From contig CANNBS010000004.1 of the NCBI GenBank assembly GCA_947502925.1, forward strand, positions 280,112 to 344,111: a DNA stretch of 64,000 bases, written 5' to 3'. This stretch comes from an uncultured Marinicella sp. (GTDB lineage: Bacteria; Pseudomonadota; Gammaproteobacteria; Xanthomonadales; Marinicellaceae). The translations under genes were made by a program, and so were the position numbers. The notes beneath the pieces are model-generated. The model searched no databases, was not told the DNA's origin, and saw only the letters and a program-made list of their open reading frames with translations. How positions within the stretch are numbered: position 1 is the stretch's first letter; the number at the start of each line of letters is the position of its first letter. Shown here one piece after another: positions 9,474-16,745 of this stretch.

Positions 9474-9512
9474 CGGCAAAAATCGAACATTAACGACCCC
9501 ATTCAGTCATTT

Positions 9513-10427
9513 ATGATTGCACAACAAACACTTAAAAACACTGTCCGCGCCACCGGCGTCGGCATACACTCCGGGCAAAAAGTTTTTATTACTTTACAGC
9601 CCGCACCGGTTGATACCGGTATTGTCTTTCGGCGTGTGGACTATAAACAACCCGTGGCCATTGAGTCTAATGCACTCAATGTGGGTGAAACCAGTATGTC
9701 CACCACATTGGTTAAAAATGGCGTCAAAGTCGGTACTGTTGAACATTTAATGGCGGCTTTTGCCGGCATGAATATTGACAATTGTTATGTGGATTTAAGT
9801 GCCTCAGAAGTGCCGGTCATGGATGGTTCCTCGGGGCCTTTTGTGTTTTTGATTCAGTCGGCCGGTATAAAGGAACAGGATGCCCCCCGACGCTTTATCA
9901 AAATCAAAAAAGAAGTGAAAATCACCCTGGATGACAAGTATGCCCTACTTAAACCGGGTAACAGCAGCCGCTATTCGTTTGAAATCGAGTTCGATCATCC
10001 GGCTTTTGAAGACCATTGTCGTTATGCGGACATTGACTTAAACAGCCAGTCCTTTATAAAAGAGGTGTCGCGAGCACGAACGTTCGGTTTTATGCGTGAT
10101 ATTGAAACACTCCGTAGTCATAATCTCGGATTGGGTGGCAGTATGGATAATGCCATTGTCCTGGATGATTATCGGGTGTTAAACAACGATGGACTGCGTT
10201 ATGAGTCTGAGTTTGTAAAGCATAAGCTTCTTGATGCCATCGGTGACATTTATCAGTTAGGGCACCCCATTATTGGCTCTTTTCACGGTTACAAATCAGG
10301 TCACGCCTTGAACAACGAATTGGCGCGGGCTTTATTGGCTGATGAATCGGCCTTTGAAATTGTCAGCTTTGAGGGTAGAAAAGACCGTCCCGCGGCCATG
10401 TTACCCACATATTTATCGACGACTTAA
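9513..10427 (+). CDS. lpxC: UDP-3-O-acyl-N-acetylglucosamine deacetylase LpxC
   Basis: LpxC is the zinc deacetylase that commits UDP-acyl-GlcNAc to lipid A synthesis in the cytoplasm. The 304 residues have the zinc ligands at H78 (VEHLMAAF), H237 and D241 (HKLLDAIGD), one less than in E. coli, and the fold motifs [11 protein letters not shown] and FGFMRDIE. Length and the final position in the dcw cluster agree. No strong Shine-Dalgarno precedes the ATG. It ends seven bases from the convergent TPR gene. Confidence 0.97.
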   Translation: MIAQQTLKNTVRATGVGIHSGQKVFITLQPAPVDTGIVFRRVDYKQPVAIESNALNVGETSMSTTLVKNGVKVGTVEHLMAAFAGMNIDNCYVDLSASEVPVMDGSSGPFVFLIQSAGIKEQDAPRRFIKIKKEVKITLDDKYALLKPGNSSRYSFEIEFDHPAFEDHCRYADIDLNSQSFIKEVSRARTFGFMRDIETLRSHNLGLGGSMDNAIVLDDYRVLNNDGLRYESEFVKHKLLDAIGDIYQLGHPIIGSFHGYKSGHALNNELARALLADESAFEIVSFEGRKDRPAAMLPTYLSTT

Positions 10428-10434
10428 TACCCGC

Positions 10435-11202
10435 TTATATCTGCGACTGGGCAAAATCTATGTCCATGGCCTGTAGTGCATCCAAAGGTTTCTTATCGGC
10501 AGCTTGCTGATATAATTCTGTGGCCTTATCCACCGCATTTTTGTCTTTCAGTAAGATATAAGCATTGCCGGCTTCAATCAGGTTTATGGCTGTGGGTGCC
10601 AGTGTCAAAGCCCGGTCGATGTGTTCATAAGCCAGTTTGGCTTTGGCGCCATAGGTGATGCCACCCAGGGTTGCCCCGACCTTGTTAATAACTTCCGCAT
10701 GGTATAAAGCCATGGCAATATGGGCTTCGGCATGATCCGGCTGATGCTCAAGCACTGCACTTAAACGGGATTTGATTTTACCGCCCATGCCCTGGTGTAA
10801 GGCTTTGGTCACGGAAATCGATTGTGAATAGCGGCCCATGGTTAAGGCGGTGGTGAATTCACAATTATAATCAAAATGACTGTCTTCACACAGATCCACA
10901 CCATAGATATAGGCATCATGTAACAATTCAGTGGAAACCTTATCATCCTCACAAACATAATCCGTATATGCCACCACTGAGCGCAGTAAAACGGGCAGAC
11001 CTTTGATGCCCAAACCACGCCCCATTTTGCCCGCTTGTGAAAAATGGCCATTATGAAATGCCAGCCAGGCATCTAGCAGGTCACCTGAGGGTAGTGGTGC
11101 TAAATCAGCCTGGTGCAGTTCTTGCCAGCGATCTTTTAAGTCACTTTTGCTTAAAGACAGTGTAAATTCAGTGTCTGTATCGTGCCAATCATTAAATTTC
11201 AT
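10435..11202 (-). CDS. TPR-like conserved hypothetical protein
   Basis: A cytoplasmic protein of 255 residues without signal peptide or membrane segment. The C-terminal half has helical pairs of TPR type (HAEAHIAMALYHAEVI, AKLAYEHIDRALTLAP, AINLIEAGNAYILLK). I recognise no enzymatic motif. The start is uncertain. I took the ATG at 11202, but an in-frame TTG lies at 11226. That TTG is part of TTGACA, which with TATGAA 17 bases downstream looks more like a promoter than a start, although it would leave a nearly leaderless message. It converges on lpxC. Confidence 0.75.
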   Translation of the reverse strand: MKFNDWHDTDTEFTLSLSKSDLKDRWQELHQADLAPLPSGDLLDAWLAFHNGHFSQAGKMGRGLGIKGLPVLLRSVVAYTDYVCEDDKVSTELLHDAYIYGVDLCEDSHFDYNCEFTTALTMGRYSQSISVTKALHQGMGGKIKSRLSAVLEHQPDHAEAHIAMALYHAEVINKVGATLGGITYGAKAKLAYEHIDRALTLAPTAINLIEAGNAYILLKDKNAVDKATELYQQAADKKPLDALQAMDIDFAQSQI

Positions 11203-11301
11203 ATTTTTTTTCGGTTTTTTTGTCAATTAGTGTGTTTACTCTATGTGTCCTGATTATGATACCCATATCAGCAAAAAAACACAATCAAGTGAGGTTTAAA
11301 A

Positions 11302-11706
11302 ATGAATACAAACGAAGTAACAAATCAAGTTAAAGAATCAGCCAAAAATATTTACTTAGCCGGTATGGGTGCCGTATCAATGGCCCAGGAAGAAGCCGCT
11401 AAAGTTTATACAAAAGGCTCAAAAGAAAGTCAAAAATTTTACAATCAACTGATTAAAGAAGGTAAAAAGTTTGAAAAGAAATCCAAAAAATCAGTGAACG
11501 AAACCACTGAAATGGCGGAAAAGAAAGTCAAGGGCCTGAAAGCCTATGCCAGCGAGCAAGTAGAGAAAATCGAACAGCTGTTCGAAGCCCGTGTTGAAAA
11601 TGCCTTGCACAAGCTGGACATCCCAACCGGCGATGACATGGACAAACTGAGCAAGAAAATCGATGCTTTAACCAAAGAAATTAAAAAATTAGAAAAGTCA
11701 GCTTAA
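11302..11706 (+). CDS. Phasin-family protein
   Basis: A 134-residue, highly charged, lysine- and glutamate-rich helical protein with no signal peptide. The N-terminal NQVKESAKNIYLAGMGAVS resembles the amphipathic helix of phasins of the PhaF/PhaI type, which coat polyhydroxyalkanoate granules. The C-terminal heptad-like segment (about residues 105-133) is likely a coiled coil for oligomerisation. GAGG precedes the ATG. It stands alone with its own terminator. Binding to polyhydroxyalkanoate is inferred from family resemblance; no PHA synthase lies in the window. Confidence 0.75.
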   Translation: MNTNEVTNQVKESAKNIYLAGMGAVSMAQEEAAKVYTKGSKESQKFYNQLIKEGKKFEKKSKKSVNETTEMAEKKVKGLKAYASEQVEKIEQLFEARVENALHKLDIPTGDDMDKLSKKIDALTKEIKKLEKSA

Positions 11707-11739
11707 ACAGCTACAACGGTTCTAACCGTGTCCCCCAAA

Positions 11740-11769
11740 ACAGTAGCCATGGATGGTTGCTGTTTTTTT
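11740..11769 (+). terminator. Intrinsic terminator of the phasin gene
   Basis: ACAGTAGCCA and TGGTTGCTGT form a ten-base-pair stem with two G-T pairs and a TGGA loop, followed directly by seven T. It lies 33 bases after the phasin stop. Confidence 0.85.
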
Positions 11770-11860
11770 GTGTCTAATCGAAAACCAATGGATATTTAAT
11801 CACACTTGAAAAATGCTACAATAAGCATCACATTTAAGCCACTCCAATTTTGTTAGAACA

Positions 11861-12187
11861 ATGTCTTTAAAACTGACTGAACAAGCGGCCAACCGCATCC
11901 AGTATTTTTTACAACAAGATGACAATGCCATCGGTTTTCGCGTGAAAGTGAAAAAAATGGGCTGCTCTGGTTGGGGTTACGATGTCAGCATTGCCCATGA
12001 TAAACAGGCCGATGATGCCGTCTTCGAAGACCGTGGCATTACTTTGATTGTGCCCGAGCAGGATCTGGACAAAGTCAAAGGCACCACCATTGATTATGAA
12101 AAACAGGGCATTAACCAGATATTTGTCTATAAAAACCCCAATGCCACCGGTTCCTGTGGCTGTGGCGAGAGTTTCACCACCAATTAA
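11861..12187 (+). CDS. IscA/HesB-type iron-sulfur cluster carrier
   Basis: A-type carriers hold and deliver Fe-S clusters to apoproteins. The 108 residues contain the three conserved cysteines: one in KKMGCSGWGY (about C34) and two in the C-terminal SCGCGESF. The FEDRGITLIV strand and the GINQIFVYKNPNA segment are close to E. coli IscA and SufA. No isc or suf genes are adjacent, so this is a stand-alone carrier. I cannot tell whether it acts like IscA or ErpA. It ends four bases from the convergent pseudopilin gene. Confidence 0.88.
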   Translation: MSLKLTEQAANRIQYFLQQDDNAIGFRVKVKKMGCSGWGYDVSIAHDKQADDAVFEDRGITLIVPEQDLDKVKGTTIDYEKQGINQIFVYKNPNATGSCGCGESFTTN

Positions 12188-12190
12188 AGT

Positions 12191-12706
12191 TTAACAGTGT
12201 CCGGTATCAGCCACCCGTGGCCGACCAATGTTATTAACAATAATCGCCTTGGCATGCTGTGCACCACGAAAATCACAAAATCGAATTGATAAATTAGTCC
12301 CCGGTGACGCGCCTAACCGGTCGTATCGAATCTTTTGACGATACACCGACGCCACCGCCTGTAAAGAATCTTGCATGGCTTGTTCTGTGGTTAGAATAAT
12401 CTCGTTGCTGTCGAGTGTTCTGTTTTGGTTATCATCTCTGAACACCAGCCACCCCTTATGCCATTGACTCGAGGCATCACAGCTGACCAATGACTGGCTC
12501 GGACATAACACCACATGGCGACCCAGGATAATGCTTTGGTTTCGGGCAAAATGCAGACTGCTCACCAGCCGATTGATTTCTGTGGTCATCATTTTATTGT
12601 GCTTAAATTCCTGATAATTCGGCACCGCATAGCCGGTTAAAATACCAATAACGGCCAAAGCAATCACCATTTCTATTAGTGTCATACCTGTTTGCTTATG
12701 TGACAT
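12191..12706 (-). CDS. GspH/FimT-type pseudopilin
   Basis: A 171-residue type IV pilin-like protein. The start at 12706 is set by a GGGAGG ribosome-binding site five bases upstream; the frame extends to 12772 without support. Residues 1-8 are a short basic leader ending in G, followed by MTLIEMVIALAVIGILTGYA, the class III signal helix cleaved by prepilin peptidase with the conserved Glu+5. The remainder fits the GspH/FimT globular domain, with cysteines near CPSQSLVSC. It could be a minor pilin of type IV pili or a minor pseudopilin of the type II system whose gspC-F genes are at 33869-39331. Confidence 0.85.
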   Translation of the reverse strand: MSHKQTGMTLIEMVIALAVIGILTGYAVPNYQEFKHNKMMTTEINRLVSSLHFARNQSIILGRHVVLCPSQSLVSCDASSQWHKGWLVFRDDNQNRTLDSNEIILTTEQAMQDSLQAVASVYRQKIRYDRLGASPGTNLSIRFCDFRGAQHAKAIIVNNIGRPRVADTGHC

Positions 12707-12852
12707 AAAGCCTCCCTTAAAATTAAGTGAGTATGTATTGTCCGAAATCATACGTGCTTTATCTGCCGTCATTTTCTGATGCTCATGTCAATAAAATCCT
12801 ACACCTGTCGATAAAGGCGACTATTTAGATGGCTGATTGTCGCTTGAACCGC

Positions 12853-12858
12853 TATAAT
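12853..12858 (+). promoter_or_regulatory. -10 box of the likely ssb promoter
   Basis: TATAAT is a perfect -10 hexamer 41 bases before the ssb ATG. No good -35 box is visible at the normal distance, so the promoter may need an activator or may be partly wrong. Confidence 0.4.
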
Positions 12859-12899
12859 AACCACCCTATAATTAACAGCAATTCAATCAGGAAAAACAC

Positions 12900-13370
12900 A
12901 TGGCACGAGGTATTAATAAAGTCATCTTAGTGGGCAATTTAGGACAGGATCCCGAAGTTCGCTATACACCGGCAGGCGCTGCGGTCACCACCATTTCGGT
13001 GGCCACCACCGAAGCCTGGAATGACAAAGAAGGCAATAAACAAGAACGCACCGAATGGCACCGCGTGGTGTTTTTCCGCCGCCTGGCAGAAATCGCCGGC
13101 GAATACCTGAAAAAAGGCTCACAAGTCTATATCGAAGGTCAGTTACGCACCAACAAATGGCAGGACAAATCCGGTAATGACCGCTACACCACCGAAATCA
13201 TCGCCAACGAAATGCAAATGCTTGGCGGCCGACCCGGCTCCGGCGGCGGTATGGGCGGTGGCGGCAATATGCCCTCAGCCCCCAAAGCCAACAACAACCA
13301 GTCAAATAACAACAATAATAAGGACAGCGGCCCAAATTATGACGATTTCGATGATGAAATCCCGTTTTGA
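12900..13370 (+). CDS. ssb: Single-stranded DNA-binding protein
   Basis: SSB coats single-stranded DNA in replication, repair and recombination. The 156 residues have an OB fold at about 1-110 ([20 protein letters not shown] at the start, WHRVVFF and YIEGQLRT inside). A glycine-, asparagine- and proline-rich flexible linker follows, and the acidic tip DDEIPF binds partner proteins. The ATG follows an AGGAAA site. It is monocistronic, with a terminator 24 bases after the stop. Confidence 0.98.
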   Translation: MARGINKVILVGNLGQDPEVRYTPAGAAVTTISVATTEAWNDKEGNKQERTEWHRVVFFRRLAEIAGEYLKKGSQVYIEGQLRTNKWQDKSGNDRYTTEIIANEMQMLGGRPGSGGGMGGGGNMPSAPKANNNQSNNNNNKDSGPNYDDFDDEIPF

Positions 13371-13393
13371 ACATCATTCAACCTGTTTTAAAG

Positions 13394-13416
13394 AGCCCCG
13401 ATTAAGGGGCTTTTTT
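13394..13416 (+). terminator. Intrinsic terminator of ssb, overlapping the sigma-factor stop
   Basis: AGCCCC and GGGGCT form a stem with a six-base loop, followed by six T. The convergent sigma-factor gene ends inside it: the last four codons (KKAP) and the stop are encoded by the terminator stem and T run. It is nearly symmetrical (AAAG on the other side) and may stop transcription in both directions. Confidence 0.85.
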
Positions 13417-13962
13417 ATTGTCTAATCGAACGGTTAACCATCTTCGGGCAAAATTAATATCTCTGGAAATGGTGGCCTGGCTGCATTGCAGCAAATCAGC
13501 GGTTTCAGCGATGCTCACACCGGATAAATTATGCAAACGAAAAGCCATGGCATGCCGTGGATGAAGTGCTTGCAGTTCATCAATTAAGCTAAGCATGTGT
13601 AATAAAGTGTGTTCCGGTTGCGTTAAGCCGGCTGTTAAAGACAAATGTGGTTGTCGTCTTCTCAATGCCATGCGTTGTCGCAACAAATCAACACAGGTTC
13701 TGTGTAGTATGGTCGAAGCAAGATTGTAAAAACCCAAGGTGTCCTTGGGTGGGTTTTGGGCAATGGCGCGCCCGATGCGTTCATAGGATTCATGCACCAC
13801 TTCTTGCGGGTTCAGTGAAATGCCACCCACTTGATGATGTTTATGACGGGCAATATGCACAAGCTGCTGATAGGCGATTGTTATTAGCTTATGACCTGCA
13901 TCAGCATCGCCTTGATGCCACTTTTGTATGTAAACAGTTAATTGACCTTTGTGCTGACTCAT
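13402..13962 (-). CDS. ECF-like sigma-70 family sigma factor
   Basis: A 186-residue sigma factor with region 2 (about 20-90, including AYQQLVHIARHKHHQ and LNPQEVVHESYERI) and region 4 (about 130-180), where GVSIAETADLLQCSQATISRDINFARRW (about 28 residues, quoted here only as its core SIAETADLLQCSQATISR) is the helix-turn-helix. The start at 13962 excludes 16 upstream residues that would run into the kinase leader. It is transcribed divergently from a transmembrane Ser/Thr kinase, 41 bases apart. In Xanthomonas a kinase of this type (PknS) activates such a sigma factor (EcfK) by phosphorylation in place of an anti-sigma factor. No anti-sigma gene is present here, which fits that model. Confidence 0.82.
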   Translation of the reverse strand: MSQHKGQLTVYIQKWHQGDADAGHKLITIAYQQLVHIARHKHHQVGGISLNPQEVVHESYERIGRAIAQNPPKDTLGFYNLASTILHRTCVDLLRQRMALRRRQPHLSLTAGLTQPEHTLLHMLSLIDELQALHPRHAMAFRLHNLSGVSIAETADLLQCSQATISRDINFARRWLTVRLDNKKAP

Positions 13963-14003
13963 TATATATTGGTTAAAAAAAGAGTTGATTAGCGAGGACT
14001 TAC

Positions 14004-16604
14004 ATGCCAAATAGTATAGTGGAATTGTTTAATCGATGCCATCAGTTAGATTCTGTAGAGCAACAAAAGGTCATAGAAAAACTCAGATTAGATGATCCCA
14101 AAGTGGCGGATGAACTGGATGCACTGCTTAAGGCAGAACCAACCCAATTCGGTATCCCTGCGAATCCTCATGACCACCAAGGTTCGGCTTACCAGATACC
14201 CCAGGTTATTGATGAATACCGTGTTGAAGGCATTCTTGGCGTCGGTGGAATGGGTATGGTACTACAGGGACATCGTGCCGACATAGATTTGTCTGTCGCC
14301 ATTAAAGTGGCGCATCAAAGTAACACCAGCACAACCACAAAAATAGCGCTTGAACAGGAAGCGAAGATTTTGGCGTCATTGGAACACCCCAACATCGCTT
14401 CCATCAAAGATTGGGGAACAATTGACAATTTTGGTCACTTTATTGCCACAGAATTTATCCGCGGCAAAACCATTCGACAATATTGTGAAGATGAAAACCT
14501 CTCGATTAAAGCCATTATTCAGCTCTTTTTAAAAGTCATCAGCGCCGTTTCACATGCTCACAGCCGCCTGGTTTTACACCGCGATATCAAACCCAGTAAC
14601 ATCATGGTTACCGACCAGGGCGAGCCTAAATTGATTGATTTTGGCGTGGCCAAAGTCATGACCTCGATTCACGAAAGTGAAGAGCAAACCCTCAGCGCAG
14701 GACTCACACCGTCTTATGCCAGCCCCGAGCAGTTGGCAGGGAAGCCGTTGAGTATCAGAAGTGACATTTTTTCACTTGGCGTTGTAATGCTTGATTTAGT
14801 GCTACCAGTGAATTCTGACCATAAACTCAAATCAATCAACAACATAGAACAGCGGTTACAACTTTCTCGTCAAGAAAACAAAAAAATCTGGCAAGGCCTT
14901 AACAATCAAGCCGTCGCTGATTTAGCTTTGGTACTTATGACAGCCACAGCCGAAGATCTTAATGTGCGCTATAAAAATGGTGAAGATTTTGCCAACGATC
15001 TTAATGCAATCCTGTCACAAAGACCCATTAAAGCCAGAGCCCCCAGCAGCTGGTATAAGTTTAGAAAATTTGTATCGAGAAACCGTATAGCTGCATCCAT
15101 TTTTGGAATCACCTTGCTCATGACATTAGCGGCATCTGGTCTTGCTGCCTGGCAATGGCAAGAGGCGATTTTGCAGAAAGAGTTAACATTGCAAACAAAC
15201 AAAGAACTTGAAAGTTATTCAAATTTCTTAAATACAAATTTTAAATTAATGAATGCATTTAATGGCGGTGATCCTGATCTAAAGATGCGAGAGTTCATGA
15301 GTAAAGCTGTAAACTTGCTTAAAAATGAAGAAACTGTACCACCAGAGAGATTAGCCAAACATGCTTTTATGATTTCACAAACTTATAATAGTTGGGGAAA
15401 GTATAACGAGTCTTTGGATGTTATTGATGAGGCTTTGAAAATTATTGAAAACACTCATCATCAAAAAATCAGGATTGAATTATTAGCAGAAAAGGTTGTT
15501 TTGTTACACAATTTGGCAAATTTTCAAAGCTGTGTAACTACTGCTATTTTAGCTTTAGAATTAGCATCTGCTATACCCCATGATGGTCGTGATAAATTTC
15601 AGCTTTCTATTTTAAGCAACTTACAATTTTGTTACGTTGGATTAGGGGAGGTTTCAAAATCTATAAAAGTATCAGAATCTATACTCAAGTTGAAACCAGA
15701 ACCAGAGATTGCTGCAAAAGCACATTTTGCATTAGCAAACTCTAGAGTTAGCTTAATGCAACTAGAGAAAGGTTATTTAAATTTGGAAGAAACACTTTCC
15801 TTCTACAAAAAGGAATATGGAGAAGATTCTGGACTATATTTGAATGCACTCGCTTTACAGTTTAGATACAAATCTCTTTTAAATCCTGAATCTTTAAATG
15901 ATACGCTAGTGGAAGAGATTAAACAAAAATTTGTATCCGTATATACCCAAGAACACCTTAACAATACCATTGTTAAGGCTACATTTGCAGAAGCATATTA
16001 TTTGGGAAACCAGATTGATAAGGCTGTAAAGCTACAGAATCAAATGCTTGATGAGTTTACCCAAATTGGACTACCACCAACAGTTATTGCTATGACTAAA
16101 ATGCTCGCCATAAAGTATTTAATTTTGAATAACGAACTTGATAAGGCGAGTAAACTTCTATTATCAATTGATATAACTGATAGCCAGTTAACTAAAGCAG
16201 CAGAATTAAGTCAATTTTATTTGCTTAACTCTGATTTGGCTATAAAGATGGGTCAATTTGAACAAGCGAATAAGTTTTTGATGAAAGTAAAGAATTTTAT
16301 TGATGAAACCGATTCACCTACAGACGATGTAGATTATTATTTCTTAATTGGGTTAGTAAGTGCAACACAGGATAACTGGCAAAAATGTTATCAATCAGCT
16401 AATAATACAGCCAGTAAAGCTATAGGGCTTTATCCAAAAACCTGGCAACTGCCCAACGTTTACCGTTATCTTGCTGATGTCTGTCAGCTAAAACATGACA
16501 ACAGACAAGTCAATAATAGTGATTTTCCTTATCTGCAGGCGGTTATGGATTCACCCTGGAAGCAGGAAGCTGTGTTGATTACACAAATCCTCAATGCTGA
16601 GTAA
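14004..16604 (+). CDS. Transmembrane Ser/Thr protein kinase with TPR ectodomain
   Basis: A Hanks-type kinase of 866 residues. A short helical N-terminal segment (1-70) precedes the kinase domain (about 72-345): glycine loop GVGGMGMV, K101 in AIKVA, catalytic H192-R-D194 in HRDIKPSN, D212-F-G, and SPEQLAG. All residues needed for activity are present. One membrane helix lies at about 363-384 (ASIFGITLLMTLAASGLAAW). The remaining 480 residues are helical repeats of TPR type, predicted to be periplasmic. AGGA precedes the ATG. It is divergent from the sigma-factor gene, suggesting a sensor kinase that controls that sigma. The TPR part is clearly more AT-rich than the kinase part. Confidence 0.9.
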   Translation: MPNSIVELFNRCHQLDSVEQQKVIEKLRLDDPKVADELDALLKAEPTQFGIPANPHDHQGSAYQIPQVIDEYRVEGILGVGGMGMVLQGHRADIDLSVAIKVAHQSNTSTTTKIALEQEAKILASLEHPNIASIKDWGTIDNFGHFIATEFIRGKTIRQYCEDENLSIKAIIQLFLKVISAVSHAHSRLVLHRDIKPSNIMVTDQGEPKLIDFGVAKVMTSIHESEEQTLSAGLTPSYASPEQLAGKPLSIRSDIFSLGVVMLDLVLPVNSDHKLKSINNIEQRLQLSRQENKKIWQGLNNQAVADLALVLMTATAEDLNVRYKNGEDFANDLNAILSQRPIKARAPSSWYKFRKFVSRNRIAASIFGITLLMTLAASGLAAWQWQEAILQKELTLQTNKELESYSNFLNTNFKLMNAFNGGDPDLKMREFMSKAVNLLKNEETVPPERLAKHAFMISQTYNSWGKYNESLDVIDEALKIIENTHHQKIRIELLAEKVVLLHNLANFQSCVTTAILALELASAIPHDGRDKFQLSILSNLQFCYVGLGEVSKSIKVSESILKLKPEPEIAAKAHFALANSRVSLMQLEKGYLNLEETLSFYKKEYGEDSGLYLNALALQFRYKSLLNPESLNDTLVEEIKQKFVSVYTQEHLNNTIVKATFAEAYYLGNQIDKAVKLQNQMLDEFTQIGLPPTVIAMTKMLAIKYLILNNELDKASKLLLSIDITDSQLTKAAELSQFYLLNSDLAIKMGQFEQANKFLMKVKNFIDETDSPTDDVDYYFLIGLVSATQDNWQKCYQSANNTASKAIGLYPKTWQLPNVYRYLADVCQLKHDNRQVNNSDFPYLQAVMDSPWKQEAVLITQILNAE

Positions 16605-16745
16605 GCCAATATATAGTTTTGTCCGGCTGGTGCCTTTGGTATCAACCCAAGTTTTAAATAAAAAAATAAAATATTTTAAAAATATTTGAGGTGATTGTTC
16701 TGCCAATGACGACTTATTAAGTATTCAAACTCATTGGACATAATC

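Noticed and set aside
11200..11226. TTG start of the TPR gene at 11226
   Set aside because: The TTG is part of TTGACA with a TATGAA 17 bases on, better read as a promoter; the ATG at 11202 is preferred, though not proven.
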